Assembly (NCBI GenBank): GCA_946186245.1
Contig: CAMHMN010000029.1
Coordinates: forward strand, 1 to 32,768
Length of the DNA: 32,768 nucleotides
Direction: 5' to 3'
DNA from: an uncultured Clostridia bacterium
GTDB lineage: Bacteria; Bacillota; Clostridia; Oscillospirales; Acutalibacteraceae
In this document: piece by piece, positions 7,487-15,202 of the stretch
How positions within the stretch are numbered: the stretch's first letter is position 1
Layout: each line of letters starts with the position of its first letter
Notes under the pieces: model-generated
The model's input: only the letters and a program-made list of their open reading frames with translations
Databases searched by the model: none
What the model was told of the DNA's origin: nothing
Program-made: the position numbers and the translations under genes

Positions 7487-8673
7487 CCAATCCCAACGGA
7501 CGCTTTGGCATCCACGGCGGACAGTATATTCCCGAAACGCTGATGAATGCCGTCATTGAATTGGAGCAAGCATATAATCACTACAAGAACGACCCGCAGT
7601 TCTGCGCGGAGCTGAGCGAGCTTTTCAATGAATACGCGGGCAGACCTTCCCGGCTGTATTACGCCGCCAAAATGACCGCCGACCTCGGCGGCGCGAAGAT
7701 TTATCTCAAACGCGAGGACCTCAACCACACCGGCGCACACAAGATCAACAACGTGCTGGGGCAGGCATTGCTCGCCAAGAAGATGGGCAAAACCCGCCTG
7801 ATCGCCGAAACAGGAGCCGGACAGCACGGCGTGGCGACCGCCACAGCCGCCGCTCTGATGGGCATGGAATGTGTGGTCTTCATGGGCGAGGAAGACACCA
7901 AGCGGCAGGCGCTCAACGTCTACCGCATGCGGCTGCTCGGCGCGGAAGTCATTCCCGTCAAGACCGGCACGGCGACACTCAAGGACGCCGTTTCGGAAGC
8001 CATGCGCGAATGGACTTCCCGCATAGCCGACACCCATTACTGTCTCGGTTCGGTCATGGGACCGCACCCCTTCCCCACCATCGTGCGGGATTTCCAGGCG
8101 GTGATTTCCAAGGAAATCAAGGAGCAGATGAGGCAGAAGGAAGGACGACTTCCCGACGCGGTGATCGCCTGCGTGGGCGGCGGCTCCAACGCCATCGGCA
8201 GCTTCTACCATTTCATTGAGGACGAGGGCGTTCGTCTGATCGGCTGCGAAGCGGCGGGACGCGGCATCGACACCTTTGAAACGGCTGCCACCATCTCCAC
8301 CGGCCGCATCGGCATCTTCCACGGCATGAAATCCTATTTCTGTCAGGACAAATTCGGGCAGATCGCGCCGGTCTATTCCATTTCGGCGGGTCTGGACTAC
8401 CCGGGCGTCGGGCCGGAGCACGCCTATCTGCACGACATCGGACGGGCGGAATATGTCGCGGTCACCGACGAGGAAGCGGTGCAGGCGTTTGAATACCTTG
8501 CCCGCACGGAGGGCATCATTCCCGCCATCGAGTCGGCGCACGCTGTGGCGCACGCCATGAAGCTGGCCCCGACGCTCGGCAAGGACAAGATCATCGTCAT
8601 CACCATTTCGGGACGCGGCGACAAGGACTGCGCCGCCATCGCCCGTTACAGAGGGGAGGATATTCATGAGTAA
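7483..8673 (+). CDS. trpB: Tryptophan synthase beta chain
   Basis: TrpB condenses indole with serine using PLP and binds TrpA in an alpha2-beta2 complex. The 396-residue protein is a TrpB1-type chain: Lys87 in GAHKINN is the Schiff-base lysine, ETGAGQHG contacts the substrate carboxylate, GGGSNAIG binds PLP phosphate, and the C-terminus has ISGRGDKD. The start overlaps the trpF stop and the 3' end overlaps trpA by eight bases, favouring coupled synthesis of the two chains. Confidence 0.97.
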   Translation: MTNPNGRFGIHGGQYIPETLMNAVIELEQAYNHYKNDPQFCAELSELFNEYAGRPSRLYYAAKMTADLGGAKIYLKREDLNHTGAHKINNVLGQALLAKKMGKTRLIAETGAGQHGVATATAAALMGMECVVFMGEEDTKRQALNVYRMRLLGAEVIPVKTGTATLKDAVSEAMREWTSRIADTHYCLGSVMGPHPFPTIVRDFQAVISKEIKEQMRQKEGRLPDAVIACVGGGSNAIGSFYHFIEDEGVRLIGCEAAGRGIDTFETAATISTGRIGIFHGMKSYFCQDKFGQIAPVYSISAGLDYPGVGPEHAYLHDIGRAEYVAVTDEEAVQAFEYLARTEGIIPAIESAHAVAHAMKLAPTLGKDKIIVITISGRGDKDCAAIARYRGEDIHE

Positions 8674-9448
8674 GATAGCAAAGGCATTCGCCGGTGGGAA
8701 GGCATTCATTCCCTTCATTACCTGCGGCGATCCGGATATGAAAACCACCGCGGCGGTGGTGCGGGCGGCTGCGGCAAACGGCGCGGATCTGATCGAGCTG
8801 GGCATTCCCTTCTCCGACCCGACCGCCGAAGGCCCCGTCATTCAGGGGGCGAATCTCCGCGCGCTGGAAGGCGGCGCCACGACCGACAAGGTATTTGCGC
8901 TGGTGCGGGAGCTGCGGAAGGACGTGACGGTTCCCATGGTCTTCATGACCTACGCGAATGTGGTCTTTTCCTACGACGCGGAGAAATTCATCGCCACCTG
9001 CGGTGAAATCGGCATTGACGGGTTGATTCTGCCCGACCTTCCCTATGAGGAAAAGGAGGAATTCCTTCCCCTCTGCCGTCAATACGGCGTGGATCTGATT
9101 TCGCTCATCGCGCCCACTTCCGAGAACCGCATTGCCATGATCGCCCGCGAGGCGGAAGGATTCATCTATCTCGTGTCCAGTCTGGGCGTTACCGGCATGC
9201 GCAGCGAAATCAAGACCGATCTGGCTTCCATTGTGAAAGTCATCCGGGAGAACACCGACGTTCCCTGCGCGATCGGCTTCGGCATTTCCACACCCGAACA
9301 GGCAGGCAAAATGGCTGCCATTTCCGACGGCGCCATCGTCGGCTCGGCCATCATCCGTCTGCTGGAGCAGCACGGGAAGGACGCTCCGCAATACGTCGGC
9401 GAGTATGTGAAAAGCATGAAGGATGCTATTCTGCCATTCAATCAATAA
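8666..9448 (+). CDS. trpA: Tryptophan synthase alpha chain
   Basis: TrpA cleaves indole-3-glycerol phosphate to indole, which tunnels to TrpB. The 260-residue barrel has the family motifs [14 protein letters not shown] (44-57), [21 protein letters not shown] and GFGIS. Glu44 corresponds to catalytic Glu49 of E. coli. The second catalytic acid, Asp60 in E. coli, aligns with Glu55 here (TAEGP), a conservative change that I recall from other Firmicute TrpA proteins. GGGGAGG inside the end of trpB precedes the ATG. It is the last gene of the operon. Confidence 0.96.
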   Translation: MSKIAKAFAGGKAFIPFITCGDPDMKTTAAVVRAAAANGADLIELGIPFSDPTAEGPVIQGANLRALEGGATTDKVFALVRELRKDVTVPMVFMTYANVVFSYDAEKFIATCGEIGIDGLILPDLPYEEKEEFLPLCRQYGVDLISLIAPTSENRIAMIAREAEGFIYLVSSLGVTGMRSEIKTDLASIVKVIRENTDVPCAIGFGISTPEQAGKMAAISDGAIVGSAIIRLLEQHGKDAPQYVGEYVKSMKDAILPFNQ

Positions 9449-9491
9449 AAAAACAGCGGCAGGTCGATCTCATGAAACGACCTGCCGCTGT
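9446..9491 (-). terminator. Terminator between trpA and the convergent Lys/Ala-rich gene
   Basis: Perfect 14-bp arms lie at 9453-9466 and 9478-9491. The A run before the hairpin on the plus strand becomes a seven-T run on the minus strand, so this is a canonical terminator for the minus-strand gene ending at 9535. For the trp operon it supplies a strong hairpin but no proper U tract. Confidence 0.8.
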
Positions 9492-9534
9492 AAATCTTTG
9501 AATCAAAATGGTATGCGCTTGTTAAATAATGGAA

Positions 9535-9882
9535 TTAGCAGAAGTAAACGTCCATTGCAACGGACTCTTCGCCGGCCACGATGTAGGCCTTGCTCTCGTC
9601 GGGCTTGACATAAATCTTGACGTCCTTATCCTCACCGACAGTGAGCTTTGCGTTCTTGACGATCTCGTCAACGGAAACCTGTACGCCGCCGAACTCGATA
9701 ATAACTTCTGCCTTAGCTTCAACCTTCTCAGCCTTTGCAGCTGCCTTCTTAGCGGGAGCCTTCTTAGCGGGCTTCTTTGCGGGAGCCTCTGCTGCTTCGA
9801 CTGCTGCGACCTCTGCCTTAACTTCTTCCTTAACTTCCTTAACCTCTGCCGCTGCGGCAGTAGCCTTCTTTCTGGGTGCCAT
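9535..9882 (-). CDS. Lys/Ala-rich DUF6465-like protein
   Basis: The 115-residue protein has two parts. Residues 1-60 are almost only Ala, Lys, Glu, Val and Pro, with histone-H1-like stretches such as KKPAKKAPAKKAAAK, and are probably disordered. Residues 61-115 form a small domain (IIEFGGVQVSVDEIVKNAK, VKIYVKPDESKAYIV) that matches my recollection of DUF6465, a clostridial family of unknown function. The basic tail could bind nucleic acid; that is inference. AAAGGGG sits nine bases before the ATG. It has its own consensus promoter with a palindrome in the leader, and a strong terminator follows. Confidence 0.8.
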   Translation of the reverse strand: MAPRKKATAAAAEVKEVKEEVKAEVAAVEAAEAPAKKPAKKAPAKKAAAKAEKVEAKAEVIIEFGGVQVSVDEIVKNAKLTVGEDKDVKIYVKPDESKAYIVAGEESVAMDVYFC

Positions 9883-9922
9883 AATTTTTTACCCCTTTCA
9901 GTATTTTCGTGAATAATCTGAA

Positions 9923-9945
9923 TTGATAAGCAATTGCTTTATCAA
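9923..9945 (-). promoter_or_regulatory. Imperfect palindrome in the leader of the DUF6465-like gene
   Basis: TTGATAAGCAATTGCTTTATCAA is symmetric about its centre except for one extra T. It lies about 5-28 bases after the predicted transcription start, so it could be an operator or an mRNA 5' hairpin. Confidence 0.5.
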
Positions 9946-9956
9946 CTTACCTGCCT

Positions 9957-9985
9957 ATTATACACCTAATATTCTCAAATGTCAA
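9957..9985 (-). promoter_or_regulatory. Consensus sigma-A promoter of the DUF6465-like gene
   Basis: On the minus strand, TTGACA (9980-9985) and TATAAT (9957-9962) are perfect hexamers with a 17-base spacer. Strong constitutive expression is expected, as for an abundant structural or nucleic-acid-binding protein. Confidence 0.9.
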
Positions 9986-10109
9986 ACTTATACAAAATAA
10001 AATTTCATATTTGTAGCCATCGACAAAAAAATAATGTACTTTACGCAATTTATGATGAATAATTAATTAAAAATGTCGGTCAAAAATGCATGATTCAGGC
10101 TGAAAACCG

Positions 10110-10529
10110 TCACACTTCTTCGGGTTCCGGCTCCGTCTGGTTGTTTTTCTTGATAAATTCCAGCTTATAACCGTGGGCATACAGTTCCAGCATAGCCCCT
10201 ATAAAGGAGTAAAGCAGATTGTGCCACCAGCTGATGCTTCCCATCGTGATGTGGTCGATTATGATCAGCAGCACATAAAAACCAAGATACGCATAAGCGT
10301 AATGCCGAAGCATTGCCCCCAGCTTATGATTGCGGATATGCCACATCAGGCTGCGGAACATCAGCACACACGCTGTCACCAAAAACATGGCGGCAAAGAT
10401 CAGAAACATCGTCCCTACAATGTAATACGCCTTTCCGATTATGCCTCTTCTGACTAATCCTACCATAATCAGGAAAAACAAAACGGAAAATACTCCGCCG
10501 GCTTGGTTGATGTACTTGAACAGCTTCAT
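10110..10529 (-). CDS. Small multi-pass membrane protein, unknown family
   Basis: I do not recognise this 139-residue protein. It has hydrophobic segments at about 11-26, 36-59 and 77-93 and a weaker amphipathic one at 102-118, and ends in an acidic, Pro/Glu-rich tail (TEPEPEEV). Its ATG overlaps the stop of the upstream GNAT gene (ATGA), with AAGGAG at good spacing, so the two form a two-gene operon. No catalytic motif is visible. No clear terminator follows in the AT-rich gap before the DUF6465-like promoter. Confidence 0.75.
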   Translation of the reverse strand: MKLFKYINQAGGVFSVLFFLIMVGLVRRGIIGKAYYIVGTMFLIFAAMFLVTACVLMFRSLMWHIRNHKLGAMLRHYAYAYLGFYVLLIIIDHITMGSISWWHNLLYSFIGAMLELYAHGYKLEFIKKNNQTEPEPEEV

Positions 10530-11089
10530 CTCACAATCTCCTTTTTATCGTAATCTTCACTCAGCAGTCCGTAATGTGCTACGTCGTAAAACACGCCATC
10601 CTTCATTATTTCCTGCCTGGCTATGCCTTCAAATGCAAAACCCAGCTTGTCCAATACCCGGCGGGATGCTGCATTTTGCGTCATGCAGACCGCACTGACG
10701 CGGTTTAAATCAAGCCTGACAAAAGCATACTCCAGTATGATGCTTCCCGCCTCGGTGGCGATGCCCTTGTTCCACATGTCAGGGTGTATGTAATAGGCAA
10801 GTGTGGCATGTCGGCATCGGCTGTTCACATTCACTATGCCGATGTTGCCGATCAGACGGTCGGTGTCATTCTCGAATATGCCGAATTCATACGACGTTCC
10901 TGTGCGTCTGCAGTTTGCATTGAATTTGATCCACCAGCGGGCATGGGCAACGTCAAATTCCCGCTGGATATTGTATGTCGTGCGATATATCTCGTCCCGT
11001 GCGGTCATGTCGGAGAGCGCCTGCGCGTCGCTTGTTCTGTAAGCCCTGAGATAGATTCTGTCGCCCGTCAGCCTGCTGCTCTTCCACAT
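10526..11089 (-). CDS. GNAT acetyltransferase, RimJ/RimL type
   Basis: The 187-residue protein has the RimJ/RimL layout: RLTGDRIYLRAYRTSDA at the N-terminus, FGIFENDTDRLIGNIGI for the central strands, the acetyl-CoA loop WNKGIATEAG, and the signature NAASRRVLDKLGF. Relatives acetylate protein N-termini or small molecules; the substrate cannot be read here. I chose the ATG at 11089 because AAAGGAG lies eight bases upstream; a GTG at 11107 would place that site inside the gene. It is coupled to the downstream membrane-protein gene. Confidence 0.88.
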   Translation of the reverse strand: MWKSSRLTGDRIYLRAYRTSDAQALSDMTARDEIYRTTYNIQREFDVAHARWWIKFNANCRRTGTSYEFGIFENDTDRLIGNIGIVNVNSRCRHATLAYYIHPDMWNKGIATEAGSIILEYAFVRLDLNRVSAVCMTQNAASRRVLDKLGFAFEGIARQEIMKDGVFYDVAHYGLLSEDYDKKEIVR

Positions 11090-11201
11090 GATCGTCGCTC
11101 CTTTCACTGTACATTAAGTCACTGTATTTATAACGCATGACTGTTAATTGAATATTAACCGTCCTTCTATTCGGTATTCACTGAATTTTTCGGGAAATGG
11201 A

Positions 11202-11397
11202 GTGCGTCTTGCTCGCTTGCCTGACTGCCTTTGCATTCGCCCAGGCCGGTTGGGTTGCCCGGTGCGTCTTGCTCGCTTGCCTGACCGCCTTTGCATTCGC
11301 CCAGGCCGGTTGGGTTGCCCGGTGCGTCTTGCTCGCTTGCCTCACTGCCTTTGCATTCGCCCAGGCCGGTTGGGTTGCCCGGTGCGTCTTGCTCGCT
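11202..11397. repeat. 60-bp tandem repeat array, 3.3 copies
   Basis: Units start at 11202, 11262 and 11322, plus a 16-base partial unit at 11382. They begin GTGCGTCTTGCTCGCTTGCC and are almost identical. Since 60 is a multiple of three, every frame stays open and false repeat ORFs appear on both strands; no ribosome-binding site or known domain supports them. The gene-free stretch 11090-11554 holds this array, the GC-rich module to 11511, and a pyrimidine tract. Confidence 0.95.
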
Positions 11398-11511
11398 CCA
11401 CTTCGTTTCGCTCGTGGGGCTCTGCCCCACCGCCCCGCCGGTGGCGCTGCCCCCGGACCCCTGGCAGGGAGCCTTGCCCCCTGCACCCCATTATTGGCGC
11501 TGCGCGCTTTC
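11398..11511. repeat. GC-rich hairpin module shared with the trp repeat island
   Basis: This follows the 60-bp array. It contains GTGGGGC/GCCCCAC (11414-11430), other GC-rich inverted repeats, and the shared 11460-11511 end. That end matches 4979-5012 exactly over 34 bp (direct) and 4571-4601 over 31 bp (inverted). A low-complexity pyrimidine tract (11511-11538) follows. Confidence 0.9.
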
Positions 11512-11538
11512 TTTTTCTTTTTTCTTTTTTTCTTTTTT

Positions 11539-11573
11539 CTTTATTCTTTATTCTTTATTCTTTATTCTTTATT
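11539..11573. repeat. Five copies of a 7-bp repeat across the aspS stop codon
   Basis: CTTTATT is repeated five times (AATAAAG on the coding strand). It encodes the last aspS codons and the TAA stop at 11555-11557. A change in copy number would alter the C-terminal tail by frameshift. Confidence 0.9.
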
Positions 11574-13339
11574 ACCGCTATGCCTAATTCCGCCAGCTGC
11601 TTTTCGTCTACCGGCTGCGGCGCGTTGGTCATCGGCTCACTCGCATCCTTCACCTTCGGGAATGCCACCACATCGCGCAGCGATTCCGCCTTGCACATCA
11701 GCATCACCAGTCTGTCCAGGCCGATGCCGAATCCACCGTGCGGCGGCGCGCCGTATTGGAACGCGTCGGTCAGGAAGCCGAACTTCTCCTGCGCCTGCTC
11801 CGGTGTGAAGCCCAGCGCCTCGAACATCTTCTCCTGCAATTCGGGGTCGGTAATACGGATAGAACCCGACGAAAGCTCAATGCCATTCAGTACAAGGTCG
11901 TACGCCTTCGCGTAGACCTTCTCCGGCGCGTTGTCGAGGTACTGAATGCACTCGTCCAGCGGTGCGGTGAAGGGATGGTGCATCGCATCCCAGCTCTGTG
12001 TCTCGTCGTTGTACTCGAAGAAGGGGAATTCCACCACAAACAGGAAATTGAAGGTGTCGGGAATGATGCCCAGCCGCTTCGCCGTTTCCTGACGCAGTGC
12101 GCCAAGCACCGGAAGCGTGACTTTATTCTTGTCGGCGACAAAGAGCACCACGTCGCCCTTTTCCGCGCCCATTCTGGTAAGAATCGCGTCGAGCTGCCCT
12201 TCACCGAGGAATTTGGCAAAAGTGCAAGTGGGCGCTTCATCCGCCCAGCGGATCCACGCAAGGCCCTTCGCGCCGATGCCCTTGACGTATTCCACCAGCT
12301 TGTCGATCTCCTTGCGGGTGTAGACCTTCGCGCCGTCCTTCAGGCAGATGCCGCGCACGCTGCCGCCGTTCTCGATGGCCGAAGTAAACACGCCGAAGCC
12401 TGTCTGCGCGGCGATATCCGAAATATCGGTAATTTCCATGCCGTAGCGTGTATCCGGCTTGTCGGAGCCGTAACGAGACATGGCTTCGTTGTAGGTGATT
12501 CTCGGCAGCGGAGTGGGAATGTCGATGCCCATCGTTTCCTTCATCAGGTATTTGACAAAGCCTTCCTCCCACGGAAGCACGTCCTCCACCTTATCGACGA
12601 AGCTCATTTCCACGTCGATCTGTGTGAATTCCGGCTGACGGTCCGCGCGTAAATCTTCGTCGCGGAAGCAGCGGGCAAGCTGAAAGTATTTGTCGAAGCC
12701 CGACACCATGAGCAGCTGCTTGTAGAGCTGCGGCGACTGGGGCAGGGCGTAGAAGCTGCCGTTATGTACACGGCTGGGAATGATATAGTCCCTCGCCCCT
12801 TCCGGTGTGGACTTGATCATCATAGGCGTTTCGATTTCAATAAATCCGTTGTCGGAGAAAAATCTTCTTGTGGCCTGCATGACCTGATGCTTAAAAAGGA
12901 TATTCTTCATCAGAACGGGACGGCGAAGATCGAGGTAGCGGTTCTTGAGCCGGATGTCCTCGCCGGTCTTGCAGTTGTCGGTGATTTCAAAGGCGGGCGT
13001 AACCGCCTTGTTGAGGATGCGAAGCTCGGTGACGGCGATTTCGATGTCGCCGGTGGGAATCTCGGGATTCTTGGACGAACGTTCCCGCACCGTTCCGACC
13101 ACGGCGAGAACGTACTCGCTGCGGCAGGACTTTGCCTTTTCAAAGACGGCTGGGTCGGTGGTGTCGTCGAAGGTGAGCTGCAAAATGCCCGTGCGGTCGC
13201 GCAGGTCGATGAAAATCAGCCCGCCCTTGTCGCGCTGCTTCTGCACCCAGCCGCAGACCGTGACGGTTTCTCCGATGTTTTCGGCTCGCAGCGTGCCGCA
13301 GTAATGGCTGCGCTTCAAGCCTGTCAGTGTTTCAGACAT
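11555..13339 (-). CDS. aspS: Aspartyl-tRNA synthetase
   Basis: AspRS charges tRNA-Asp. The 594-residue protein has the normal bacterial length and order: N-terminal OB-fold anticodon domain (VCGWVQKQRDKGGLIFIDLRD), class II motif 2 (FRDEDLRADRQPEFTQ), the bacterial GAD-type insertion in mid-protein, and motif 3 (GIGLDRLVML). GGAGG lies eight bases before the ATG. It is the last gene of a minus-strand run that starts at hisS. The C-terminal residues VIKNKE are written by the 7-bp repeat and are probably dispensable. Whether it also charges tRNA-Asn cannot be read here. Confidence 0.97.
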   Translation of the reverse strand: MSETLTGLKRSHYCGTLRAENIGETVTVCGWVQKQRDKGGLIFIDLRDRTGILQLTFDDTTDPAVFEKAKSCRSEYVLAVVGTVRERSSKNPEIPTGDIEIAVTELRILNKAVTPAFEITDNCKTGEDIRLKNRYLDLRRPVLMKNILFKHQVMQATRRFFSDNGFIEIETPMMIKSTPEGARDYIIPSRVHNGSFYALPQSPQLYKQLLMVSGFDKYFQLARCFRDEDLRADRQPEFTQIDVEMSFVDKVEDVLPWEEGFVKYLMKETMGIDIPTPLPRITYNEAMSRYGSDKPDTRYGMEITDISDIAAQTGFGVFTSAIENGGSVRGICLKDGAKVYTRKEIDKLVEYVKGIGAKGLAWIRWADEAPTCTFAKFLGEGQLDAILTRMGAEKGDVVLFVADKNKVTLPVLGALRQETAKRLGIIPDTFNFLFVVEFPFFEYNDETQSWDAMHHPFTAPLDECIQYLDNAPEKVYAKAYDLVLNGIELSSGSIRITDPELQEKMFEALGFTPEQAQEKFGFLTDAFQYGAPPHGGFGIGLDRLVMLMCKAESLRDVVAFPKVKDASEPMTNAPQPVDEKQLAELGIAVIKNKE

Positions 13340-13377
13340 AATTCATTCCTCCAAAAAAATAAATGCAAATCATTTCA

Positions 13378-13860
13378 TTACAATTCTATATAGTAAGGGC
13401 AGATGTTTTCATAATGCCCGTCTTTCATTCTGAAGCCTTTGGGAATCACGCCCAGCGGATGAAATCCGATTTTTTCATAAAGCCGCCTTGCCGCCGTATT
13501 GGTTTCCACCACCGCGTTGAACTGCAAAATGCGGAAACCCAGCTGTCCGGCTGCCTGGATGCAATCACGCACCAGCGCTTCGCCGATGTGCATTCCCCGG
13601 CAGTTGGAAGCTACCGCGTAGCTCGCGTTGCAGATGTGACCGCACCGTCCGACATTGTTCGGGTGAAGGATATACAGCCCCACAATACAGCCGCTGTCGT
13701 CCACCGCCACGGCGCTCCTGCTCTGCGACGCGAAGAAATCCTGTGCGTTTTTTTCATTCAGCGGTTCCTCCTGAGGAAAGGCGATGCCCTGTTCCACGAC
13801 CTCATTCCAGATGTCGGTCATGGCTTTTATGTCGTCTGCTGTGTAGGGTCTGACGGTCAT
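13378..13860 (-). CDS. GNAT acetyltransferase, phosphinothricin-acetyltransferase-like
   Basis: The 160-residue protein starts with the typical VRPYTADDIKAMTDIWNEVV. It carries the acetyl-CoA loop CRGMHIGEALV, the strand LGFRILQFNAVVETN and the TAARRLYEKIGF signature, and ends in KDGHYENICPYYIEL. This spacing resembles the PAT/YncA group, which acetylates amino compounds, but the substrate is not evident. AGGAGG lies 11 bases before the ATG. It sits 38 bases upstream of aspS in the same minus-strand run. Confidence 0.88.
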   Translation of the reverse strand: MTVRPYTADDIKAMTDIWNEVVEQGIAFPQEEPLNEKNAQDFFASQSRSAVAVDDSGCIVGLYILHPNNVGRCGHICNASYAVASNCRGMHIGEALVRDCIQAAGQLGFRILQFNAVVETNTAARRLYEKIGFHPLGVIPKGFRMKDGHYENICPYYIEL

Positions 13861-13908
13861 TTTTGAGATATCCTCCTATGATGAAAAGGGTGGTAAGTAA
13901 TAAATCCG

Positions 13909-14286
13909 TTACGGCAGGATTCCGAGTGCTTCCAGATAGCCTTCCACAAGCATGACCAACAGAATTCCCGCGACCGCGACAAAGGGAATGCCATCAATGA
14001 CAGCGGGAATGAGCGTGAGAAGGATATTTCGGCGCGGATGCGGTGATTTCTTCAAGCCAAAAGCCCAGATCACCGACAGGCAGGACGCCAGCATGAACGG
14101 GAATCCCATTGCCATCATGATAAAGGCACGTTCGTTCTCGGTGAAGGGAATCATCGCGTCAGGATTGGGTTCGGAGGTGGGAGGTAAAACGCATTTGAAT
14201 CCCAGAAATACCGTCATCACTATGCCGATCACGTAAATCACTGTCACAGCCATCCGGACCGACAGCGGTTTATTCTTTTCAGACAT
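13909..14286 (-). CDS. Small membrane protein, three hydrophobic segments
   Basis: I do not recognise this 125-residue protein. Predicted membrane segments lie at about 11-33, 54-76 and 88-114, with a Pro-rich outer loop (CVLPPTSEPNPDAMIPFTE) and a basic loop (LKKSPHPRRN) that would lie in the cytoplasm. GAGGTG about nine bases before the ATG supports the start. Its gaps of 25 and 48 bases to the flanking GNAT genes suggest one transcription unit. Confidence 0.75.
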   Translation of the reverse strand: MSEKNKPLSVRMAVTVIYVIGIVMTVFLGFKCVLPPTSEPNPDAMIPFTENERAFIMMAMGFPFMLASCLSVIWAFGLKKSPHPRRNILLTLIPAVIDGIPFVAVAGILLVMLVEGYLEALGILP

Positions 14287-14311
14287 GTTTCATTCACCTC
14301 AAGCAAGTCAT

Positions 14312-14770
14312 CTACAGCGTTTTGAGCAGCTTCACGTATTCGCCCTGTTCATCTTTTCCGACGAAAATCACTTTGTCAAACCCGCAGTCAACATACAGTT
14401 TGATGGCCGGATAATGATTGAGATCAACGCCGATCGACAATTCCCTGTAGCCCATTTCAATTGCCTTGTCGGTGATATAATGGACGAGTTCTCTGCCGAT
14501 TCCCTGCCGTCTGTATTCCTGCCTTACCACAAGATGGGAGATATAAGCCCTTTCCTCTGCAACGGTGTAATCCGGGTCATCCGCGTCAAATACCATCGAA
14601 ATCTCCGCGATATTCTCGCCGTCTATCTGATAGATATAGGCGATTCTGTTGCCGGAATACAGCTCCCGCTCAAACTGTTTGGCAAATTCCGCATGCTTGA
14701 CCGTGTTCCAGATATCCGGGCATATTTTATGGAAATCCTGCGGGAGCGGCTTGATAATCTGATGTGCCAT
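14312..14770 (-). CDS. GNAT acetyltransferase
   Basis: The 152-residue protein has ISHLVVRQEYRRQGIGRELV, the classic GNAT motif A with the RRQGIG acetyl-CoA loop, followed by ELSIGVDLNHYPAIKLYVDCGF for motif B. The central strands (IYQIDGENIAEISMVF) also fit. The substrate is unknown. I chose the ATG at 14770 because GGAAGGAAG precedes it closely and it begins one base after the stop of the DUF2809 gene; an upstream in-frame ATG at 14800 would overlap that gene without a ribosome-binding site. Confidence 0.88.
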   Translation of the reverse strand: MAHQIIKPLPQDFHKICPDIWNTVKHAEFAKQFERELYSGNRIAYIYQIDGENIAEISMVFDADDPDYTVAEERAYISHLVVRQEYRRQGIGRELVHYITDKAIEMGYRELSIGVDLNHYPAIKLYVDCGFDKVIFVGKDEQGEYVKLLKTL

Positions 14771-14771
14771 A

Positions 14772-15173
14772 CTATTCTTCCTTCCGGTGCGTTTGTTCAA
14801 ATACCTTTCCTGAGCACCCTTCCACCGCGTAAATCAGCAGGGTTCCGGCAGCGTAGCAGAGAATATCCCCGAAGTCGGCCGAGGAGCCCAGAAGAATTCC
14901 GAGAAGACTGCCCTTCGGAATGCCCAGCATCCCGCATAAATTGAAATACTGCAATATCTCGGCAAGAATCCCCAACCCGCCCACCGCGGCGGGAAGCCAG
15001 ACGCAGGGACGCACGTAAAAGATCCGCACGAAGCAGTAAATCAGCGGAATCACCAGCACATCTCCGACATACGCCCGGAGAAAGCCGTGCGCGAATTTTC
15101 CGATGATGATTTCCACAGCCAGCAGCAAAACAAAGCCGAACAAAGCGGAAATTTTCTTCATTCTATCACTCAT
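14772..15173 (-). CDS. DUF2809 family membrane protein
   Basis: The 133-residue protein has about four membrane segments. Its motif set is that of DUF2809: FAHGFLRAYVGDVLVIPLIY, AEILQYFNLCGMLGIPKG and SSADFGDILCYAAG. The role is unknown; conserved acidic residues between helices and a distant look of VanZ are all that can be said. The ATG at 15173 lies 30 bases after the DUF4253 stop. A GTG at 15212 overlapping that gene is possible but would add a polar leader; neither start has a strong ribosome-binding site. Confidence 0.8.
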   Translation of the reverse strand: MSDRMKKISALFGFVLLLAVEIIIGKFAHGFLRAYVGDVLVIPLIYCFVRIFYVRPCVWLPAAVGGLGILAEILQYFNLCGMLGIPKGSLLGILLGSSADFGDILCYAAGTLLIYAVEGCSGKVFEQTHRKEE

Positions 15174-15202
15174 ATTTCTATATTCCAGCGCCGCGCCGCG
15201 CT

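Noticed and set aside
7378-8841. 487-residue minus-strand open frame opposite trpB
   Set aside because: Antisense to a textbook TrpB with all catalytic motifs; no start signal or recognisable domain.
11148-11915. Repeat ORFs on both strands over the 60-bp array
   Set aside because: 60 bp is divisible by three, so frames stay open by chance. They run into the antisense of aspS and have no start signals.
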